Below, one piece after another: positions 45,177 through 57,842 of a stretch of DNA of 64,000 bases. The position numbers and the translations under genes were made by a program. Location: contig OW388300.1 of assembly GCA_936450465.1 (NCBI GenBank), positions 23,251,232-23,315,231 of the forward strand. The letters run 5' to 3'. How positions within the stretch are numbered: the stretch's first letter is position 1; every line of letters starts with the position of its first letter. This stretch comes from Gibbula magus. Lineage: Eukaryota; Mollusca; Gastropoda; Trochida; Trochidae. The notes beneath the pieces were generated by a model. The model was given only the letters and a program-made list of their open reading frames with translations. It searched no databases and was not told the origin of the DNA.

Positions 45177-46053
45177 ACAGCATGTAAAAAGGTTCTTAGG
45201 AGTACCAGGTAATACACCAAATGTAATGGCTACTGGTGAATGTGGCAGATTCCCAATGCACTCAGAAACTTGTGTCAGATGCATCAGGTATTGGCTATCC
45301 ATACTTAAAATGGAAGATAATAGACTTCCCAAAAAAGCTTACAATATGATGTGTTCCTTAGATATACAGGGTAGAGTCAGTTGGGTATCACGTGTAAGAG
45401 AATCTTTATTTAAGCTTGGCCTTGGCTATGCCTGGGTGTATCAAGAAGTTGGACATTGTCAATTATTTATAAACACAATAAAAATGAGACTTAGAGATAT
45501 TTCTGTACAGGAATGGCATTCAATTTTGAACGAGAGTACTAGATACGATAATTACCTATTATATAAACATAATCCTTTTCCAGAAACATATGTCATAATT
45601 TTCCAACATCCAAAATTGCGGCGGTATTTAGCGTTACTCCGAACTGGTGGAGCCCAACTTCAGATGGATATTGGACGTCGAAATAATGTAACTAAAGAAC
45701 ATCGAATTTGTAAATTGTGTAGCTTAAATGTTAAAGAAGACGAATTTCATGTCATCTTGAAATGTACAATGTATAATGATATTAGGCAGCAATATATACC
45801 AAAGAAATACATACAGAACTGTAACTTTGAAATGTTCTGTATACGTATGGCGGACACTAATGCCCAAACTGTTCTTAATTTGTGTAAATTCAGCAAACAT
45901 GCCATTTCTATTAGAAACGAAAAAACGAAAGAATTTTTTTTCGTATGTGTAAATTTCCATTACCGATGTATATATTGATGTATTAAATATGTCATCTATG
46001 TTTACTTGTATATGGGCCTGACGCCAAGAATACAATAAACTGAATTGAATTGA
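45177..46053 (+). pseudogene. LINE 3' end inserted in copy B
   Basis: An open frame from about 45178 to 45978 encodes only the C-terminal region of a LINE polyprotein: RFLGVPGNTPNVMATGECGR, then a long linker, and a C-terminal Cys/His motif (RICKLCSLNVKEDEFHVILK plus C). The related LINE at 32484-34340 has the same arrangement. The 3' end has AATAAA and a (TGAAT)n tail at 46033-46053. It sits between two halves of the subterminal palindrome array. A conspicuous duplicated target was not seen; about 13 bp of array appears lost. Confidence 0.75.
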
Positions 46054-47273
46054 ATGTTGGTTTCCATTCCTGGAAATTTGCATTCAAAGATTCCATTAAA
46101 TGGAAACCAACATGAAACTGTTAAGTGTAGTTTCATGTTGGTTTTCATTCCTGAAATGTGTATTCAAAGATTCCATTAAATGGAAACCAACATGAAACTG
46201 TCAAGTGTAGTTTCATGTTGGTTTTCATTCCTGAAATTTGCATTCATAGATTCCATTAATCGAAACCAAAATATGAAACTATCTAGTAAATGAATGGACA
46301 AGCTGGATAAGAAATGAAATGAATTATGAACTATAAACGGCTGAAACAATCACAAAAATATAAATTATAAGGCCAATGACTATTTAATGAAAGGTGTCAT
46401 TGTGCTGTGCGTATGCCTACTGTCTACCGAATTTAATAGATATGTATTGTTTTGTGTTATATATTGGAATACTATTTAAGAAATAAGAGATAACAATATC
46501 TATGCCAAAGCCTAAATTTCAGTGAGCAACCTTAATTTTACTCAAATAGATGGAAGTCAAATACATGCTCTCCAGTAGTAACGCCTATAGAGATCATGAC
46601 TGCTCTAATGAGGGAGTCGCATATGGAGGTAATTAAAGCTAGTATCGCCTATATAAAATAATGCATTTTTACTTGAAATTATAACAAATGCATATCAATA
46701 TAAAATGTTCATGAATTGTGAATAAGTGAAATAATAATGTAAACGATGGATGAAATATGATGGCATTATGTGAAATATTTATTAATATATATTGTGTGTG
46801 ATTCAATGTTTTATAATAATATATGAATGTTAGTTTTCACTAGTCAGAAAAAGCTCTCCTCCCATGAAATGTACATTCTCTACATACCTCTACGATGACT
46901 CCAAAGTTACCTACGTGAAACAGTAGGGTAGGGGATAACCATATAAGAGTATCAGTCGGAAGACAAGAGAGCCAGAAATATACTCTTGGCGTCATCAGAC
47001 AGGTAAACCAATGAAAAAGTCTAGAATGCAAATTCCGAGTATAGTAGACTATATAAACGGGAGATCACCGATTTGCTATCAGTGCGGGCCTTTGTTTTGT
47101 ATGTGCCCCAGACTCCACGCACCTATGTACGGAGATGATTCATAGTAAAGACTTGGATGTGAGAGAACCTCAGTGTTTTGTCTTCTATGAATAAACTCAA
47201 TCGCCAGAGCTACATCCCCAGCTAAAGGCAATAAAAGCTAAAGGCGATACTAGCCACGACCCGACCCTTCTGA

Positions 47274-48376
47274 CCGAACAAAGGCCTTTGTTTCACCATT
47301 CACCCAATTGCCGCCAAATTTGTCCAGTGGCCGACTTCAGTTGTCATGATCTGTGACTCAATGGAGAAATGGCAAGGAGATCAAAATCATGTCTGGTGGA
47401 TAGTGAACTTCAATGCCAACAACAGTTGTCATTCACAGAAGGCCAAACTTCATGATGTCTCTACAACCATGCAGGTATAGTGCGCATTTCATGTAATACA
47501 TATAGCTAATATTTTTCTTATCGTTTTTCGCCATATGCTAACGATTGAAATAACTGATTAAATTGTAAAAATGATCAACTACCTTCGAAATACTGTGGCT
47601 TGAAAAATAGAATAATTGTGAAACGTATCAGGGCGCACCCTGTATGACATCCTTGCAGAATAAAATGATAAAATAATAGAAAATAGCATTACAATAAACT
47701 ACTCCATTGTTTTAGGAAAATGAAATTGTTCTCAAGGTTTAACGCTAAAATTCGCATTCAAGAACTTATTTGGTCATTATATATAACAAATGTACAATTT
47801 TTTTTTTAAATCAGAGATCTTCCATAATGTTAACAAATATACAAGACCGAAACGATTTAAAAAGTTAACACAATGCTACGTTCAGAATTATCAGACACTA
47901 AATGTATTATATATATGAGAATATGCACCATTTGACTATATGAAACAAATCACATTATGTAAAACATTTCTTTATATTTACTCTGCCACATAATATATCA
48001 GGAAGAGTTTGGTTAGATAATCTAATAGTTTATGTACTCCGATTTATGTTTGTTCCCTAAAATTGAACAGGTAGTACATATCCAATAAATAATTATTTCA
48101 ATATTTATAGCATCAATACAAACAGTCTTGATTCACTAAAATTTATAAATAATTACATGAAAATTACATTCTCAAAATCGACAGCTACAGTTGTTGTACT
48201 AATTATTTGTGTGTATGTCATGCATACTATGACCTTAAATTAGAATATATAAAATGTCCTTTGAATATTCTTATTTCATTTATTAATTAATTTAATACTT
48301 ACTACATCAGCACCCCTGCAACTATGGAAAAACTTACCAAGGCGATAGATGATCCTTTTATCTCAACCTACAACAG
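47274..48376 (+). other. exon-like segments 1 and 2 of copy B
   Basis: Segment 1 (from about 47274 to 47474) ends accatgcag before the donor gtatag. Segment 2 (48311-48376, 66 nt) lies between an AG (actacatcag) and a GT (gtatat). Both have counterparts in copy A with the same splice-like borders, while the sequence between is poorly conserved. Three readings are possible. One ends within segment 1 at FTEGQTS plus stop. One begins at ATG 47361 and would end at TGA 48350. One starts at an ATG near 47418, passes segment 2 in phase 2 and ends in segment 3. No family is recognised. Confidence 0.45.
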
Positions 48377-48462
48377 GTATATATAACAAATACGAACAAA
48401 TACATTTTAATAAAAGGTTGTATCTTTTTCGATTTATGTTTTGTTATTAATATATGTTTTAT

Positions 48463-50923
48463 TAGGTCTTCAGACGAAAGACCTATTGTTATTGTCGAGA
48501 TTCTTTTTATTATTAGGTCTTCAAGACGAATGTCTGGAAGACCTATTGTTATTATCCGGTTTTTTCTTCTTTCTTATTATTATTATTATTTGTACGTTTT
48601 TTGTGATCGCGATTCTGAAGTAACGGCTGGACCGATTTAAATGAAATTTTCAGGGATGATAGCCTGTGACAGAAACTAGCCCTGTACGTTGGCCGATTTT
48701 TTATTTTCGACTTCTTTCTTGAGTTATCTCCCCTTGAAGTTGAAACTTCAAACATCAATATCTCGAAAACTAATTAAGATATTTTCATAAAACATTCACC
48801 AAAATGTGCGCAACAACATTCCCCATCGATTAGGTCCATAGCGATTTTCGGCCGTAATAATAGATTTTTTGCTATTTCGAAAAAACTGAAAATTTTCTCA
48901 ACTTTCGCGGCTTTAAGGGTACGCGTCTTTAAAAATCTTCTCCTAAATCACGGCAATACATACAGCTATGTGTGATAGCTCATCTTAAAGCTAAATGAAT
49001 GTAGAAAAACTTGAATTTGCCAGAATTTTGAATTTCGTCCTGCGATTTCAGTTATCTGCCCTTCAAGGTGGTCCTTTTTAATAAGTTCGAATTTCGGCAT
49101 CATGTTCAAAGGGACGTAACTCTGTTACAAATAAAGATACGTCAAAGTTACTTATTGCAATCGGATGAAGATACATTACCCAATATTTCTTGTTTAGATC
49201 TTTATCATGTAAAAATTGATAGTTTAATCACAAAATCATCATTTGCTCAAAGATATGAAATTTCTTGATTTTGAGAACTTTTGAGGGGCATATTTTTAGA
49301 AGAATTTTCTATTGCAAACCACTGAAGATACAAACATGTTTAATAGCTCATTTTGAGGGAGAGATATCAGTTTATTGAGGACAATTAATTTCAAGCATGT
49401 GTCTGTCACAGTTTACGTGTGACAAGTCATAGAAGATTATCATTTTTCGAAAATCGCCATTTTCAACAAAGTTGATAGGTTCATAACTGCTTAACGTCTC
49501 ATGCTATTGAAATTTTACATACACCTGCGTATGCACAATTTCAAGAAGAAAAACTTTTTTGTTGACCGCTTTCATCAAAAAGTTGATAGTTAAGCCTCAA
49601 ACATCGCGAGCGATGTCTAGGGGTCCGAAAATGAGCATTTTTGCATATTTTCCTGAATATTCAGAACAGCGTAATGTATTAAATATGTATGCAATCTTAA
49701 TGATGTTATCACCTACTTACGTGGAAATCAAAGTATAACATCTCCTATGTTACACCTTATCATGAACATTTTCATAATTTTGTCTTAATCGTCAGAAACA
49801 TCATGTAGGGGTCCCTTACTACGTGATTTTTCCATTTTCATAGGGGTACCTTCTTTGGAGAATTTTTGTAAAAAAAGCAGAGAAACTGATGAATAATCGA
49901 GAGTCCAACATGGAGTTCTAGGTCAAGCAGAAGTCTTGAAGACCTAAGTATTGCCTGTGGCAATCCTAGTTATTTTTATTATTATTTGTACTTTTTTTGT
50001 GTAACAGATTCTGAAGTAACGGCTGATCTGATTTTTATGAAAGTTACAGGGATGGTAGAATTCTTTAAGATCTTGACTTGTGTCGTGGCGGAATTTTGAT
50101 TTTTTTCCTCATTAAAGGTCCAGTTCGATTCTAAGTTTCGAAATTTAACATGGGAATTTTTTTTAAAATGCACTTAGAGACTTGCAATTTTTTTTAAAAG
50201 ATGCGCAATGACAATGCGAGCAAAAAAGTAAATGATGCCGATTTCGTATGTCACGTGGTTTAGACGCCATTTTAAATTATGTCACTTTTTTAAATTGTCC
50301 GACCCCATGTACCTTTGACAATCTTCTCCTCTGAAGATACTTGCACCACGAAGCTGAAACTTCTTTATGTATGCAGCTGAGGCATTGGAGAATACATGGT
50401 GTTATTTTTCAAGAGCGTACTATTTATACTTTTTGCACAATGACCTTTCAAATTTGGGCGACTTCTTACACGGGACCTACTACAAGTGGACATTTCTCCA
50501 TCTTCCCGATCTCACAATTGCATGAAATTTTCAGGGTTACTAGAACAAGATAGTGTCTTTACGAATCAATAATAACATCGCTCGCGTACAGTCATTTCCG
50601 GTCACAATTAAGGCTTAAACATGACAGAAAATCACCATTTCGAATTTTAACATGGGGAAAATTTTCAAAATTGACATAGAGACTTGAAACTTTTTTCAGA
50701 AGATACATAATAACAATGCAAGGAAAAAAGTCAATCATGACCAAGTCGTAGGTCCCGTGGTTTTCCCGCCATTTTGATTTACATTGAAATTCTTGAACTT
50801 TCACAGTTTCGTTGGCATGAGAGATTTATCTTACATATGTAGAATTGACAGTACAGTATCAAAGATGGACGTGAAGGTCAAAGCGGAAGTCTGAAGACCT
50901 AAGTACTGCCGCGGCAGTCCTAG
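48463..50923 (+). mobile_element. Helentron-like element, outer copy
   Basis: The 5' end is taggtcttcagacgaaagac (48463). The 3' end is gtctgaagacctaag, hairpin ACTGCCGCGGCAGT (50905-50918), CCTAG (to 50923). The element sits in the last intron-like gap of copy B: compared with copy A, the gap reads ..atgtttta[element]ttatgttt... It is interrupted 51 bp from its 5' end by a second copy. No Rep/helicase frame is present, so it is non-autonomous. Confidence 0.7.
48514..49969 (+). mobile_element. Helentron-like element, inner nested copy
   Basis: It starts taggtcttcaagacgaatg at 48514. It ends gtcttgaagacctaag, hairpin ATTGCCTGTGGCAAT (49950-49964), CCTAG. Sequence after 49969 (cagattctgaagtaacggct) resumes the outer copy, which parallels the inner copy's own gattctgaagtaacggct, so a tidy nested insertion is visible. 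Confidence 0.7.
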
Positions 50924-50946
50924 TTATGTTTGCATTCATTTTTCAG

Positions 50947-51130
50947 TAAAGAAGACCAGGAAGATCAAAGATTCTCTGCAGCTTGAGGTCGACAGAAGAC
51001 GAACATACCCAATGGGACACACAGGGTACTAGTTTGAAGCTGAAGTGTTTGACATCACCCCAGGAGGGTGATTCGTGACGTAATTAAACCGGGCCGTTTC
51101 CTCTAGGAAAATAGAATCACCTGTTCCTCA
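50947..51130 (+). other. exon-like segment 3 of copy B
   Basis: Follows catttttcag. It matches the reverse complement of about 26844-26640 in copy A, including gctgaag, catcacccc and gaggaaaat-like text. In one reading both copies reach the same gct-tga stop. Confidence 0.4.
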
Positions 51131-51614
51131 AATACATATAGTGACTGGCCGGCTGGACAGTAATAACCCAGAATAAAACCCGTAACTGCGGCTTTATCAG
51201 TGATCATCTTTTCTTGATCAGCAGCAGTGTCCTGTTAATCACATCAACTTCAATTGATGTTATTTTGCTGGATCATGTATGAAGTAATTTATATAAATAA
51301 TGCATTTTTTCAATGTGTATCTATGATGATCATAATTAGTTTCACCACATAGTCTTGTGTGTTTAGATACATCTTATAGATTTGATTGTCTGGTGTCTTT
51401 TCCTTTTCGCAATTAGTTAAAATAATATTCATAGAATTACTCTGCTATTGGCACTTTATGTAATAAACCTTATAACAAAGTACAATTATTGTTGTCATTA
51501 GTAGAATTATTTTCTCCGAAGCATTATTGCTCTTGATGAAGATAGCAGTTGATGCTGTAGGTGTTGACACTGTATTCATGTAAATCATAACATGCTTGAT
51601 ATGCGTGTTTAGCA

Positions 51615-52255
51615 CAACATGCAAATGTCAACCATGGACACCAGGTTGAAACCTACAGTAAACCATTACACTGAAACCACACTGAAACCTACAGTAAACC
51701 TAAACATGGAAACCAGACTGAAACCTACAGTAAACCATTACACTGAAACCAGACTGAAACCTACAGTAAACAATTACACTGAAACCAGATTGAAACCTAC
51801 AGTAAACAATTACACTGAAACCAGAATGAAACCTACAGTAAACCATTATACTAAAACCACACTGAAACCTACAGTAAACCTCAACATGGAAACTAGGTTG
51901 AAACCAACAGTAAACCTTAACATGGAAACAAGACTGAAACCTACAATAAACCTCAACATGGAAACCAAGTTGAAACCAAGTGGAAACTAAGAAATATTGA
52001 AACCAAGTGGAAACCAAGTGAAAACTATCATATGGAAACTGAGTTGAAACCTACAAGAAAGTTATTCATGGAAACCAGATGGATACCACTTGGAGGAGTG
52101 GGCAATTGTTCGCACTGGATACCATCCGGATACTGGTGCAAAAGTCAGTTTCAGTGTTGCTGGAAACCTCATGGAAACTGTTAAAAACTGTCTGGATACC
52201 AACTGGAAATACTGGTTTCCATTGGGTATTCTGTTAGTTTCAGTGATCTGGAAAC
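51615..52255. repeat. subterminal array, copy B right end
   Basis: Reverse-complement counterpart of 25502-26060: gaaaccacactgaaacctac and agtaaaccattacactgaaa repeated about a dozen times. Confidence 0.85.
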
Positions 52256-52273
52256 CAGCTCATGTTTGCTATG

Positions 52274-55200
52274 ACCATGTTCAAATACTTATTTACACTA
52301 TGCTAACTAATTACATATCATGTATCACCATGTTCAAACACTAACTTACATTATGCTATCTAATTAATTACTTACCCCGTATCACCATGTTCAAATACTA
52401 ACTTACATTATGCTAACTAATAAATTAATTACCCTGTGTCGACATATACAAATACAAACTTCCATTATGCTAACTAATTACTTACCCCGTATCACCATGT
52501 TCAAATGCTAACTTACATTATGCTAACTAATTACATAACCCGTATCAGCATGTTCAAATACTAACTTACATTATGCTAACTTATTACTTAACAATTGGGT
52601 ATTGCTAAATTAATTTCCAAGTGTATATATGATGTCTATGCTTGCCTGTATTCACATAGTTTGGATGGATTCGTTAGTGTGTGTGTCTTTGTAACAGGTA
52701 GTCAACATGTTCAAATACTGATTTACAATAAGTTAACTAATTACATACCCTGTAGGACTAAGTTCAAATACTAACTTACATTATGCTAACTAATTACTTA
52801 TCCTGTATCAACATGTTCAAATACAAACATACATTATGCTAACTAGTTACATTCCCTGTATCACCATGTTCAAATACTAACTTCCATTATGCTAACTAAT
52901 TAATTACCCTGTATCAACATGTTCAAATACTAACTTACATTATGCTAACTAAATACATACCCTGTGTCAACATGATCAAATACTAACTTACATTATGCTA
53001 ACTGATTACTTACCCTGTATCACCAATTTCAAATACTACCTTACATTATGGTTACTAATTACTTAACCCGTATCACCATGTTCAAATACTTACTTACACT
53101 ATGCGAACTAATTACATATCCTGTATCACCATGTTCAAATACTAACTTACTTTATGCTAACTAATTAATTACTTACATTGTGTCAACATATGCAAAAATT
53201 AACTTACATTATGGTAATTAATTACTTATCCTGTATCAACATGTTCAAATACAAAAATACATTATGCTTACTAATTACATAACCCGTATCAGCATGTTCA
53301 AATACTAACTTACATTATGCTAACTTATTACTTAACAATTGGGTATTGCTAAATTAATTTTCAAGTGTATATATGATGTCTTAGCTTGCCTGTATTCACA
53401 TAGTTTGGATGGATTCGTTAGTGTGTGTGTCTTTGTAACAGGTAGTCAACATGTTCAAATACTGATTTACAATAAGTTAACTAATTACATACCCTGTAGG
53501 ACTAAGTTCAAATACAAACTTACATTATGCTAACTAATTACTTATCCTGTATCAACATGTTCAAATACAAACATACATTATGCTAACTAGTTACATTCCC
53601 TGTATCACCATGTTCAAATACTAACTTCCATTATGCTAACTAATTAATTACCCTGTATCAACATGTTCAAATACTAACTTACATTATGCTAACTAAATAC
53701 ATACCCTGTGTCAACATGATCAAATACTAACTTACATTATGCTAACTGATTACATACCCCGTATCACAATGTTCAAATACTAACTTACATTATGCTAACT
53801 AATAAATTACTTACCCTGTGTCGACATATGCAAGTACTTACTTACATTATGCTAACTAATTACTTACCCCGTATCACCATGTTCAAATGCTAACTTACAT
53901 TATGCTAACTAATTACATAACCCGTATCACCATTTTCAAATACTAACTTACATTATGCTTATTAATTACTTACCCTGTATTACCAATTTAAAATACTAAC
54001 TGACATTATGCTTACTAATTACTTACGCCGTATCAACATGTTCAAATACTAACTTACATTTTGCTAACTTATTACTTACCCCGTATCACCATGTTCAAAT
54101 ACTAACTTACATTATGCTAACTAATTACTTATCCTGTGTCAATATGTTAAATACTAACTTACATTATGCTAACTAGTTACTTGCCCTGTATCACCATGTT
54201 CAAATACTAACTTACATTATGCTAACTAATGAATTACCCTGTATCAACATGTTCAAATACTAACTTACATTATGCTAACTAATTACTTACCCTGTATCAC
54301 CAATTTCAAACACTAACTTACATTATACTTACTAATTACTTACGCCGTATCAACATGTTCAAATACTAACTTACATTATGCTAACTAATTACATAACCCG
54401 TATCACCATGTTCAAATACAAACTTACATTATGCTAACTGATAAATGACTTACCCTGTGTCGATATATGCAGATACTAACTTACATTATACTAACTAATT
54501 ACTTACACCGTATCAACATGTTAAAATACTAACTTACAGTTTGCCAACTAAATAATTATTAACCCTGTGTCAACATATGCAAACACTAACTTACATTATG
54601 CTAACTAATTACTTACCCTGTATCACCAATTTCAAACACTAACTTACATTATACTAACTAATTACTTACCCCGTATCACCATGTTCAAATACTAACTTAC
54701 ATTATGCTAACTAATTGCATAACCCGGATCACCATGTTCAAATACTAACTTACATTATGCTAACTAATTACTTACGCCGTATCAACATGTTCAAATACTA
54801 ACTTACACTATGCTAACTAATTACATACCCCGTATCATCATGTTCAAATACTAACTTACATTATGCTAACTAATAAATTACTTACCCTGTGTCGACATAT
54901 TCAATACTAACTTACATTAAGCTTATTAATTACTTACTTTGTGTCAACATGTTCAAATACTTACTTACATTATGCTAACTAATTACATACCCCGTATCAC
55001 CATTTTCAAATACTAACTTACATTATGCTAACTAATAAATTACTTACCCTGTGTCGACATATTCAAATACTAACTTACATTATGCTAACTAATTACTTAC
55101 CCTGTATCATATTGTTCAAATACTAACTTACATTATGCTAACTAATTAATTACTTACCCTGTGTCAACATATGCAAATACTAACTTACATTATGGTAACT

Positions 55201-55430
55201 AATTACTTACCCTGTGTCGACATATTAAATACTTACTTACATTATGCTAACTAAATTCATACCCTGTGTCATCATGATGAAATACTAACTTACATTAGGC
55301 TAACTAATTACTTACTCTGTGCCAAAATGTTCAAATACTAACTTACATTATGCTTACGAATTATTTACTCTGTGTCGACATATACAAATACAAACTTATA
55401 TTATGCTAAATAATTACTTACCCTGTACCC
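52274..55430. repeat. 53-bp satellite, block 2
   Basis: Same unit as block 1. It includes two copies of the border spacer (52590-52705 and 53334-53450), 744 bp apart. A segment around 53500-55400 recurs with high similarity at about 59700-61530, shown by the shared rare variants ctgattacataccccgtatc and gcaagtacttacttacatt. Confidence 0.95.
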
Positions 55431-55431
55431 A

Positions 55432-57321
55432 GGAGCTATTTTCGATACTTTAACGGTAACAAAAAGTGAAATCGAAGATGTAATAAGATGTTTGCATGTG
55501 AAAAAAGCCACCGGGCCCGATAAAATAAGTCATTTGTTATTGAAAAATATTGTCAATTCAATAAGTGATGCATTATGTTTCCTGTTTAATATGTCTTTGA
55601 AAACATGTGTTTATCCATCTGAATGGAAATTTGCTAATGTAATGCCACTTTTTAAGAAAGGCGATCCAACTCTAGCGTCAAACTATAGACCTATTTCACT
55701 TATCAGTTGTGTTGGTAAAGTTTTCGAAAGAGTTGTTTTTAAACACTTGTTTAATTATTTTCACACAAACAAATTACTTTATAAATACCAGTCTGGATTT
55801 CAACCTGGACATTCAACTGCGCACCAACTAATAGAAATATATAATCAGATTTGTGAATCATTAGATAAAAAAGAACACTATTGTATGGTGTTTTGCGATA
55901 TATCGAAAGCATTCGATAGAGTCTGGCATGCAGGTTTAATGTTAAAACTTGAAAAGTATGGCATAGAAGGGCAATTATTGGGGTGGCTTGCAAGTTACAT
56001 AAGCAAACGGAGTCAGAGCGTGTTTGTCAATGGATCTACTTCAAAGCCGAGAACACTCCAAGCGGGTATACCACAGGGATCAGTATTAGGTCCATTCTTA
56101 TTCATTGTTTACATTAACGACATAGCCGATGAACTAGATTGCTTAACTCGCCTCTTTGCTGATGATTCATCGCTTGGCTACTCTTCGACATATTATAGTG
56201 AAATTGGAATGAAGCTAAATGCTAATTTGTCTAAGCTTAACATCTGGGGTAAACAATGGCTAATCAAATACAATCCAGATAAAACTGAAGCAGTCCTATT
56301 TTCGTTACAAAATGACAATGAGAAGTTACATCTTAAGTTTGATGGTGTTGAAGTAAGAATGGTTGACGCACATAAACATCTTGGAATAACATTATCAAGT
56401 AATGGAAAATGGGTTGATCATATAAATAACATTATTAAAAGTGTTGCAAAGATGGTGAATTCTTTACGAAGTTTAAAATATGTGTTGTGTAGAGATACAC
56501 TTATTAAAATATATATTATGTTCATAAGACCTCATCTAGAATATGCATGCGAAGTCTGGGATGGATGTAATCAAGAACAAATAAATAAACTAGAACAGAT
56601 ACAATTACAGGCAGCAAGGATAATTACTGGCCTGCCAAAATATACTTCACGTAAATTCCTGTATTTTGAAACTGGTTTGGAAACGCTACAAGAACGTAGG
56701 AGAATACGAAAATTGAGTTTAATGTATAAAATTCAAAACCAAATTGCTCCTCCTTACCTTGTTGATATGCTACCACAAAACGTTGGTTCAAAAACTAATT
56801 ACAATTTAAGAAACTCCCAACACACGTGTATACCATTCTCGAGGCTAAAACATTCAACGGAATCATTCTTCCCTTCAACAATAACTGCATGGAACAATCT
56901 ACCACAACATGCCCGTACTTCACAAAATATCACTGCTTTTAAAAAGTGTATCACCAAGGCATGTGTCAATGCACCTGAATACTTTTCATGTGGAAAAAGA
57001 AAATTGAATATTTTGCATACAAAGTTACGATATGATGTTAGTTCTTTAAATTTTGATTTGTATAAATTTGGAATGAAAGATGATCCTAAATGCAGATGTG
57101 GTTATATCGAAAATTCTTATCATTATTTTTTTGAATGTTCACTGTATCAAAACCAGAGAGAGAAACTATTAGTATCACTAAAGCGCATAATTAACCCATC
57201 GTATGTTCTAGGTAATCTGAAAGTTATATTAGAGGGAAGTGCAGATTTGTCAATTTGTCAAAATGTAAATGTATTTAAATCAGTTCAATCTTTTATTCAT
57301 GAGACCAAGCGATTTGTGTAA
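55432..57321 (+). CDS. LINE reverse transcriptase, intact open frame (N-terminally truncated)
   Basis: The frame is open from the truncation point to TAA at 57319. It contains RT motifs KKATGPDKISHLLLKN, SNYRPISLISCVGKVFER, motif A FCDISKAFDRVW, GIPQGSVLGPFLF and the catalytic FADD at 56155-56166. Thumb and linker follow (HLGITLSS, PHLEYACEVWDGC). A C-terminal Cys/His motif CRCGYIENSYHYFFEC completes it. All RT catalytic residues are present, but the endonuclease is missing, so it could not move alone. The motif style is Jockey/CR1/L2-like. The lack of stops over 630 codons marks a young copy. There is no promoter, so expression is unlikely. Confidence 0.9.
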   Translation, partial: GAIFDTLTVTKSEIEDVIRCLHVKKATGPDKISHLLLKNIVNSISDALCFLFNMSLKTCVYPSEWKFANVMPLFKKGDPTLASNYRPISLISCVGKVFERVVFKHLFNYFHTNKLLYKYQSGFQPGHSTAHQLIEIYNQICESLDKKEHYCMVFCDISKAFDRVWHAGLMLKLEKYGIEGQLLGWLASYISKRSQSVFVNGSTSKPRTLQAGIPQGSVLGPFLFIVYINDIADELDCLTRLFADDSSLGYSSTYYSEIGMKLNANLSKLNIWGKQWLIKYNPDKTEAVLFSLQNDNEKLHLKFDGVEVRMVDAHKHLGITLSSNGKWVDHINNIIKSVAKMVNSLRSLKYVLCRDTLIKIYIMFIRPHLEYACEVWDGCNQEQINKLEQIQLQAARIITGLPKYTSRKFLYFETGLETLQERRRIRKLSLMYKIQNQIAPPYLVDMLPQNVGSKTNYNLRNSQHTCIPFSRLKHSTESFFPSTITAWNNLPQHARTSQNITAFKKCITKACVNAPEYFSCGKRKLNILHTKLRYDVSSLNFDLYKFGMKDDPKCRCGYIENSYHYFFECSLYQNQREKLLVSLKRIINPSYVLGNLKVILEGSADLSICQNVNVFKSVQSFIHETKRFV

Positions 57322-57436
57322 GATATTTAGTTTGTTAATTCTTCTTGCTGTCTTACTACTTACTTTTCTTTCTTTCTTTTTTCTGTTCAGTACCTGTCAT
57401 CTCTATGTAATCAAATATTGTAAATACCAAGGAGAG

Positions 57437-57507
57437 GGTGTTTTAAGTTGGATAACTTGTTCCCAATCCGATTCTTGTGAATAAAATATGTTTAAACCAA
57501 ACCAAAC
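57437..57507 (+). repeat. LINE 3' tail, copy 1
   Basis: 71 bp from ggtgttttaagttggataac to ccaaaccaaac. Identical to 57843-57913. Confidence 0.95.
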
Positions 57508-57842
57508 TGTAAGTTAGTATTTTAACATGTTGATACGGTGTAAGTAATTAGTTAGTATAATGTAAGTTAGTATCTGCATATATCGACACAGGGTAAGTCA
57601 TTTATCAGTTAGCATAATGTAAGTTTGTATTTGAACATGGTGATACGGGTTATGTAATTAGTTAGCATAATGTAAGTTAGTATTTGAACATGTTGATACG
57701 GCGTAAGTAATTAGTAAGTATAATGTAAAATAGTGTTTGAAATTGGTATTACAGGGTAAGTAATTAGTTAGCATAATGTAAGTTAGTATTTGAACATGTT
57801 GATACAGGGTAATTCATTAGTTAGCATAATGTAAGTTATAAT
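57508..57842 (-). repeat. inverted segment of the 53-bp satellite
   Basis: This 335-bp stretch is the reverse complement of the array (gtaagttagtatttgaacat, ttagcataatgtaag). Reverse-complemented, it matches the text at about 58655-58990. Its edge continues in the forward array as ttacagtttgcc, now found on the far side of the second LINE tail. Confidence 0.92.

Larger units (their letters stand above)
44757..52273 (+). mobile_element. CACTA-like transposon, copy B (7517 bp with nested insertions)
   Basis: The left terminus CACAGCAAAAATGA (44757-44770) and right terminus tcatgtttgctatg (52260-52273) match at 12 of 14 positions. It lies inside the 53-bp satellite. The flanks read gtatcACC and ACCatgttc, so the satellite text gtatcaccatgttc is interrupted with a 3-bp ACC duplication. 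Its orientation is opposite to copy A. It carries the palindromic subterminal array on the left (44771-45176 and 46054-46285) and the GGTTTCCA array on the right (51615-52255). The internal insertions are a LINE 3' end and two Helentron-like elements. It is more diverged than A and C and therefore older. Confidence 0.82.
55431..57507 (+). mobile_element. 5'-truncated LINE in the satellite
   Basis: Begins abruptly at 55431 after satellite text ..ccctgta and ends with AATAAA and the tail aaaccaaaccaaac at 57507. The next bases start tgta, a possible short target duplication. It contains one long RT frame. Confidence 0.85.
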
